NCBI RefSeq assembly: GCF_003590095.1
Contig: NC_039493.1
Coordinates: forward strand, 8,246,001-8,310,000
Source: Trichoplusia ni
Lineage: Eukaryota > Arthropoda > Insecta > Lepidoptera > Noctuidae
Length of the DNA: 64,000 nucleotides
Direction: 5' to 3'
In this document: positions 57,201 through 64,000 of the stretch, piece after piece
Position numbering within the stretch: the stretch's first letter is position 1
Layout: every line of letters starts with the position of its first letter
Program-made: the position numbers and the translations under genes
Notes under the pieces: generated by a model
The model's input: the letters and a program-made list of their open reading frames with translations, nothing else
Databases searched by the model: none
Told to the model about the DNA's origin: nothing

Positions 57201-60200
57201 TTATAATTGAAACGTACCCGCAATTATCGGTTCCGTGAAATAATAACCATTCACGTGAAACGTATTCGCGTATCCGCGCATGAAAATTTCAATATGCTGT
57301 TATAAATTCCAATTCAATAACTCGACGTTAATTTAATGTAGCTCCAATCACGCACCAAGTATTGTGATTAGCTTGCGAACTGATTTAACCGTTTAAACGA
57401 AAATTAAATAGATTTCCCACTCTCCCTCGCTAATTGAAATATAATTTCGTTCATTTCTCTCCCCACGCTGACGTGTCTTCCAGTAGCATGAACAAAGTTC
57501 CCGTAAAGTCCTAACAGATTACCTGCTTGCCTGAGAGAAAAGTAGTTGTCGCACCCAAAACTTTGGATAAGTAGGCTACAGTTAGGTCTGTAAATAACTT
57601 TCAGGGTACGAAAAACTAAACTGGTGTTCGCACCCGACCGTTGTTGGTCTGTACATTTTTGGTGTTTGTACAAGAATTTCTCGGTTTATGGCCAAGGATA
57701 ATGGTCTTTGTTACTAGCGGTACAATGCGGAGTAGGTCGCAGCCGAAGTGAGCAATTTATCGGGCTCTGTCAGGCCGACATCCCGCATGGGGCCTGTTGA
57801 AGGCTAGTGAATAGGCGCACGACCGCAATTAAAATATGGCTGAGGCAACACACGCCTACTGAGGTCTTCCACCGATAAATACGGAGTCCCTGCGGCTTCG
57901 TTCACGTATTTTTTATTTCTCCAACTGTAACACGAATTACTTTTACCTTTTACTGGCCATAACTTTATTAGACTGACAAAAATTCCTTTCAGAATTTCCT
58001 TCCCCATCGTAAAACCTTGTGGAACGAATAAAATGGAATAAATGGGTTAAAAGTTAACTACCTGTTTCAATATACTGTATAAGCCAATTACATTATACCA
58101 TCATAAGAGTGTTTCCTATTTTCTCACAAGGTTACTAAGTATATTAGGAAAACAAAACTCTAGAGATACAGACACATCTTTTATTCTGTTTATGTTGCCT
58201 TACCTAATTTTGTGAATGTTTTTAATTCTCTGCTCCCAGCGGCGTTTATACATATCTGAGTAGTAGTGGTCTTGAAAACCAATGAAGAACATACATTTTC
58301 AAGAAACTGATTAAAATTGTGTTTTTCCAACAATAAACTTATCTTAAATTTTCAAGCATCCTACGTAATCTTTAATTAATTTGCACCTAAAAATCGCCAA
58401 TCGCTAAAATGACTTAATAGCTCTATGAAATCATTAAAATTATATTATAAGAAACAAATGAAAACATAAAAGTAAATGGAATAACAAGAATGTTTTTGCA
58501 GAATATGCATAAAAGTTTTCGATATTGATACCGGGTATTAAAGAAAAATAATGCCGGTCGACTGCGAACACAATTGAAACGGGACCCCAGTGAGCTTACT
58601 ACTACCTCCTGAATAAGTCTCTGCTATGCGAGCGAGACAGTATTACACGGCGTAGAGCGCCATCTTGCTTCCACAGCTGCGGCGATCTTCGTTAAGCAGT
58701 AGTGGTAGGTGTCCAGGTCAGGCCGCTGCTGGCTTACAAACTACTGTTGAATATTGTACTCTTAACGTTTGTATTGGTGCTATAGCCAAGATTGCTGTAT
58801 TGTGCTCGGCAGTTCAGGTCAAGCACTGATCTTGAGAATATGACATAAAAAAGCTTTATCTCTTCGACCCATAGATTTTTATTCCTTAATACATGGTAGG
58901 TTTACTTAAGTACCTATTACGGTCGATACTCTAAAATCACTTATCTTTTATCACCGTAATACCTTGCCTAAACTCCGAACAGAAGCCATTTTATAAAACT
59001 TTATTACTATATTGTATCCCCAAAGCTAGTTTCACAGCCTTGTAATTCAATATTTACTCTCCTAGCACCATTTAGAATGTTCTTTTAATTGAAAATACCT
59101 ATTACTTTCTAAACGCAAATCGAATTTGTCCAACGACTAAATGAAACGGTACTCGTCTGTATTAAAACGACTGTAGGGTCCGCGCGAATTAATAGGCTTT
59201 CCTAAATTCTGATTGAAAATTGTCCATTAGAATTACTTCGCTATAAAACCCGATGTTGGGTACCGAATAAAATTAGTCAATCGAAAGGACGTCCCCTGTG
59301 TTAAAACATCTTTTCGAGAAATATTGGATTGAGAATTATTACGTTAAAGCTATTCTAACGGAATTTATAATCGACCTCATTCATTCTCGGATTGTTTTTA
59401 ACGACGTCGATATTAAATCATTTTAGACTTGGATCAAAAATACTTATCTCCACAAATGTTCGGTTTCCATTGCTTAGGGACGTTAACCTTAATATTGTAC
59501 CAACTTGAAAATTAAGTTTTTAATTCATTCATCTTCATCTTATTTCATCCTCTTTCAATCGCCACGTTTCTAATCAATTTTTTTTTCTTCTCAGGTATGT
59601 CACCTTTTCCAATACCAAGGAAATCAGCCTTAGTAAGTACCGAAATCGACAAAAGCGTTTTGATGTTTTCTTTGAAATAAAATCCGTATCTTCGTTGCTC
59701 AAACGAAATTACAGTTGTAGAATTTTACGTTCGACTTCAAAGTTCCGTACATTTCACTTTATACCAACGCAAATTCAAAGGTTATTGAAGTCTTACACAA
59801 ATTGCTTAGCGAGCAGAATTAACTACAGCCATTTTAGTTGGCAATTGTGTTTTCACGGTGCTAGAGCTATTCGACTCGAGAACTAGATTCACAAGTTATA
59901 TTGCTTGATTTGGTTTCCAGAAAATCATTATAGATCAATAAAAACTGGAACGTGGGATCACTTTACATCATTAAAGCGAGTACCATTGTTTGCCAAAAAA
60001 TTACACTGCCACACACGAAATCCAGAACATAAAAAAAACAGTTTTTTTTTTTATTTCTTCTGTAGTTTGTTGTTTACTTTTATGCGTGATACTAGTGTTA
60101 AATTAAATATCATTAAGGAGCAATAATAAAAGCGAATACAGCTAAATTGTTTGCTGAATAGGCTAGTGGTGACCGTCGAGCCTATTTTGACTTTTATTAT

Positions 60201-61540
60201 CCTGATACGATACCTAACCGTTTTGTACCGTAATTGGTTTTACGTTTTATGGATCTCGCTCCGATTGGTTATAAGCTCCTCTATAGCTGGTTATTCACTT
60301 CGAAATGGAGGTACATTGATAGTTTCCATTTATAGGAGACTGGGTTCGACATGTAAAGACGCTATTCAGAACCTGAAGCTATTCCCCTTTGCAATTTGAC
60401 TTCAAAGCTTGCGTACTTAAATACATTACTTTAAGAACTGAAAATTCTTTGAAATATACAACTTCAGTGCAAATGTCGCTGAGCTATTTTATAACCTACT
60501 CTGTCAATAAATAGCTTGAAACACTCAATGCGGTTCCTTTAACATATTTTTCTTAAACTGGTACAGAATTTAGAGCTAAAGATGAAAATATCTTGGAACT
60601 CGTTGCTGAACGTTCTTTGGAGCTAAGTAGGTCTTAAAAAGGATATAAACAAAACACATTCGCTTTGTGAATACTGCATTAACTTACGAAATACTTTTCT
60701 GTCCTCATTCTTACAATACGACTATAGTAAAATGGTTTCTCCGTGTTTTCAAAAGAGTTATCAACAGCTTTTTAAACTCGGTTTATAATGTAGTGAGTTA
60801 AATTAGGGTTAAGGTTCTAACTTTATCGCCACCCTATAAAGTGGGATGAGGAAGCCCGCGGATGTAAGCTGACATATTAATTTCAAGTTAACGACTCCCG
60901 GTTTACGGAGAATTTAACAGAAATGTTTACGAAAATTTATAAAACGGGTTACATCGCCATGTTGACTTAATAACGACGCGATTAGAATTTCATAAGCTGT
61001 TTATTTTTCATGAGGTTTTATATCTTTTCCTATATTCCTTTTTGACATTTCTTTTTTCGGAATAGGTACTAATATAGACCATTGAAACTACCAATATCGG
61101 GCAATCAGCAATCAAATAAATATCTTTGCCGGATATTCGATACTCAAAATACATTTTTTGTTGATTAATTTACATCACAATTATTTCCTTTAAAAAATAT
61201 ATACGACTGTTTGTCACAAGATTAAGAATATAGAAAAACCCCAAAGTTGATAGGTAATTCCCCCCAGAATATAAAGTCAGATTATACTGTCATAAAACAT
61301 TTTGCTAATCACTCAAAGATATCTTCGTCAATAGATTAATTATTAAATTAAGGAGCAATAAAAGAAAAACTCAATATCCACACGAAAAATTGAAAAATAT
61401 TAAATGACTTTACACTGTATGTACGAGTATGTCACAGAAAAATAGCTAAATCAGCCGATTGAGTAAGTTCCAAAGTTCGTCTTTCATCCAACAGCCTGAA
61501 TAATGTTTAACGGTAACTTTCTTGGAAAAATCTCTTCCAT
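54241..61540. other. Gene-poor AT-rich DNA
   Basis: Only short frames (at most about 90 codons) without recognisable domains. No exon of the protease family was found on either strand. Confidence 0.4.
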
Positions 61541-61544
61541 TATA

Positions 61545-61690
61545 TAAAATTTTCGCGTCGCGGTGTACAAAATAGAACTCCTCCGAAACTGTTCGACCGA
61601 TTTTCATGAAATTTTGTGTGCACATTAGGTAGGTCTGAGAACCGGACAACATCTATTTTTTCATACCTCTAAGACCGTTTTTTGATTCGT
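61545..61690 (+). repeat. Fragment of the 'agctgacccagcaaacgtt' repeat family
   Basis: 'ataaaattttcgcgtcgcg', 'actcctccgaaactgttcga' and 'attaggtaggtctgagaac' match 19860-20000. The terminal 'cagcaaacg' part is missing. Confidence 0.55.
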
Positions 61691-64000
61691 ATATTTATTT
61701 TCTGCATTATGACAAAAAAAGTGTCTCAGAAAAAATATTGACTTTTGCTACTATGAATCTTTCGTTTTATGATTGGCTCGAACGAGGATCAAAACAAAAG
61801 ATAAAATGACAAGTCCAAAAAAGATCCTTAGTGTCTGCCTTCTATTTAAAGTAGACCAATGTGCGCAAAGAGTTGACCTAATCTTCTGATTTTCGTCTTG
61901 AACACTAATAGTAGTGCAGTGAACTGTGGTTAAAACCAGTCTGAAATTTGTAACACACATTCTTAATCAATAATACTATCACTCTCTATAAGTATATATA
62001 TGTTTTGTATGATTTGCCTGATTAGTTTGTGTAGCCGATAATACTCAATTAATGATTTTAATCTTTTTAATAACTGATTACGATAATTGTATGTGAGATA
62101 AGTAACGACATCTGTGAAAATATCGAAATTCTTGGAATTTAAATCCGAAAAACCCGTAATTCTTATATACACAGAAAAAAGCATTTGCATGACGAACGAA
62201 ATATTTTTATTGTTCGATGTCATATTTCTACTCGCACATTAAAGTTCCTTATAAATGTTGGTATGTTGCAAATTAATAAGCCATTAAAAGTATATACCAT
62301 TTCACGTGAAAGATCACACCATCAAAAGTATTGTCGACATAGGAACTCGTGAAATTATAATTACTTTTATCTTCAATTTATTTTAGATAAAAAAATTAAA
62401 CCTAACTCTCTCCGTTCGTGAAATAAATTATATCTAACCAAGAAATATTCGTAGGAATGCTAACGAGAGAAAGCTTAAGAAAATACATTAATAATCTTGG
62501 AAAATGTCTAGTTTCTTGAAAATCACGTCGCGTTTAAGACGCAAATCTCAAACGGCTCTGTCGCTTGTGTAAATGCAGCGTGCAGCTTTTCACGGCGAGT
62601 CTAAGCCATTTACTTCAATAATATTATTCCTGTTTAACGCCATTTAGCTTTTATGGATTAAGTAGATGTAGTCAGAAAAAACATAGATTTACTCTTTTAG
62701 CCGTTTTAGTTTTAAAGTCTTCCATCGAACAGTATTTCACAGAATTTAAAGTACGTGAAGATTCTCTATTAGAAGTATATTACGACAGACCTGCGGCTAG
62801 AACGTTTTCAAATGGTCTCATTGATTTTCTTAGATCCAGTGGGAGGTTCACCTCTTTAGTACTAAAACTGTTTGGTAATTCGAGTAATTTTCACCAGAAC
62901 CAAGCTCCAGACCGCTCACAATTGGTGTTCTGTTTCAGTAATCTAGTTACGGCTGACTTAAGTGGACACTTGAGCTTACATGCTTAGCCTAACGCCCCAC
63001 TCATAATTTACTTATTCAAAGGCTAACTGGTTCAAATATATTCGTTTAACCTCGAATAGTAAGGTTAATTAGTCTGTTGAAAATTGTCGCATTCAGAAGA
63101 TTTTAATTTTGTTATGTTTTGTCAACATATTTAAAGAGAAAATATGTGTTCTTTCTAATCTTATTTCTATTAAGTTTCAACACTAATTTATGTCCAGAGA
63201 CTATTTGCTACCACTACAACACTTCTGCCAATATCACTTACTTTCGGCGAAAACTTCAGCGCGTTCAATAAATGCTTCCATAATATTGAATATTATAAAG
63301 CACATAAACCAGAAAATCCTTGTAATGTTTGGCTTACGTGGTTATTCACATCCGCGGTACGGCCAGGCGGCTGCGTTAGACCGGCAAAGGGTGGCTGAAT
63401 AAATTTCGGCGGGCTGCAAAACTTTTAGGAAAACATCTTAGCGCTGCGGGCGCTTCATACAAAATTAATACCCCACTCTACATTTGAAAGTGGAACATTT
63501 TAGGACTAATGAACCTAACTTTATGTTTCTAAATTAAACCGTTTCTTGACAGCTGTCAAAGTGGTTTCAAACCGAATGTTAATTTGAAATAGGTTTTGAC
63601 TGCTGTTAAACTACTTTTAGGAAACTAGCGAATTGTCTTATTATCCGGACTGAATAAATAAAACAAATGGTGGAAAAAGGTTTATTCAGTAGGCTATACA
63701 GGAGGTGCAGTTATTTACTACTGCTCAGTTATCAATCATTCATTACATGAATAGTTGTTTTTCAACAAAGCCTCGTATGGACGTTTTTACTACATTTTAA
63801 TCCATGCATAAGCAGCCAGCTTTACGAGTATTTCTCAAGATGAGACAAGAGATAAATAGCTGGGTTTTACGTTATAATAAATTTTCCTTATTTATTATTA
63901 TAATCTGATGCTATCTGCCTCCACAGTTAGGCTTAATACATTCATATCTTCAATGTTATTTCAGACCTAATTTCTTCAATTCATTGAATCCGAAATTTGG
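61691..64000. other. Unannotated flank
   Basis: No gene found. A locally GC-richer stretch lies at about 63340-63465. Confidence 0.35.

Noticed and set aside
57404..57673. 89-codon minus-strand frame in the gene-poor flank
   Set aside because: No recognisable domain, splice context or promoter; length is within chance for this amount of DNA.

Overview
The window is animal nuclear DNA, almost certainly from a moth or butterfly. It is AT-rich, has spliced genes with short GT-AG introns, and carries repeat families typical of Lepidoptera: tRNA-headed SINEs, RTE-type LINE ends, a Penelope fragment and small inverted-repeat DNA elements. The genes are a tandem array of secreted midgut-type trypsins. 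The organism call is inferred from protein style (signal peptide beginning MRVIALLALCLAA, propeptide ending NPQR before IVGG or IIGG) and repeat content; no database was searched.

All thirteen protease loci lie on the minus strand between 2.7 and 51.9 kb. Each intact trypsin has four coding exons of 46, 169, 256 and 297 nt (intron phases 1, 2, 0) and encodes 255 residues. Five trypsins are intact: TRY1 (2713-4311), TRY3 (12952-15120), TRY6 (27824-30081), TRY8 (37800-40072) and TRY10 (50299-51861). TRY6 and TRY8 predict the same protein. One further intact gene, SPH-C (45049-46368), encodes a serine-protease homologue whose catalytic Ser is Glu and whose S1-pocket Asp is Gly. The other loci are broken: TRY2, an orphan last exon (TRY4), TRY5, TRY7, TRY9, SPH-A and SPH-B. 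Names are local labels, not database symbols.

From about 12.69 to 46.26 kb the array is three tandem copies (A, B, C) of one block: trypsin, spacer, second trypsin, SPH gene. The repeat breakpoint lies inside SPH intron 1, so copies A and B have no SPH exon 1 and only the terminal copy C has it. B and C share deletions and stops in the second trypsin, while A and B share features of the SPH gene, so B looks mosaic. Because the copies are paralogous, several mobile elements can be read against their own empty sites: a LINE with 6-nt target duplications at the A/B junction, a twin-primed RTE LINE in TRY7, and a 384-nt TIR element between TRY9 and SPH-C.

The left flank (1-12.7 kb) holds TRY1, TRY2, dispersed repeats, a field of recurring 13-14-nt motifs and a Penelope endonuclease ORF. 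The right flank (52-64 kb) has only repeat fragments and unannotated AT-rich DNA. Intact genes have a TATA box 50-65 nt upstream of the ATG and clustered GATA-type motifs further upstream, consistent with midgut expression of digestive proteases.
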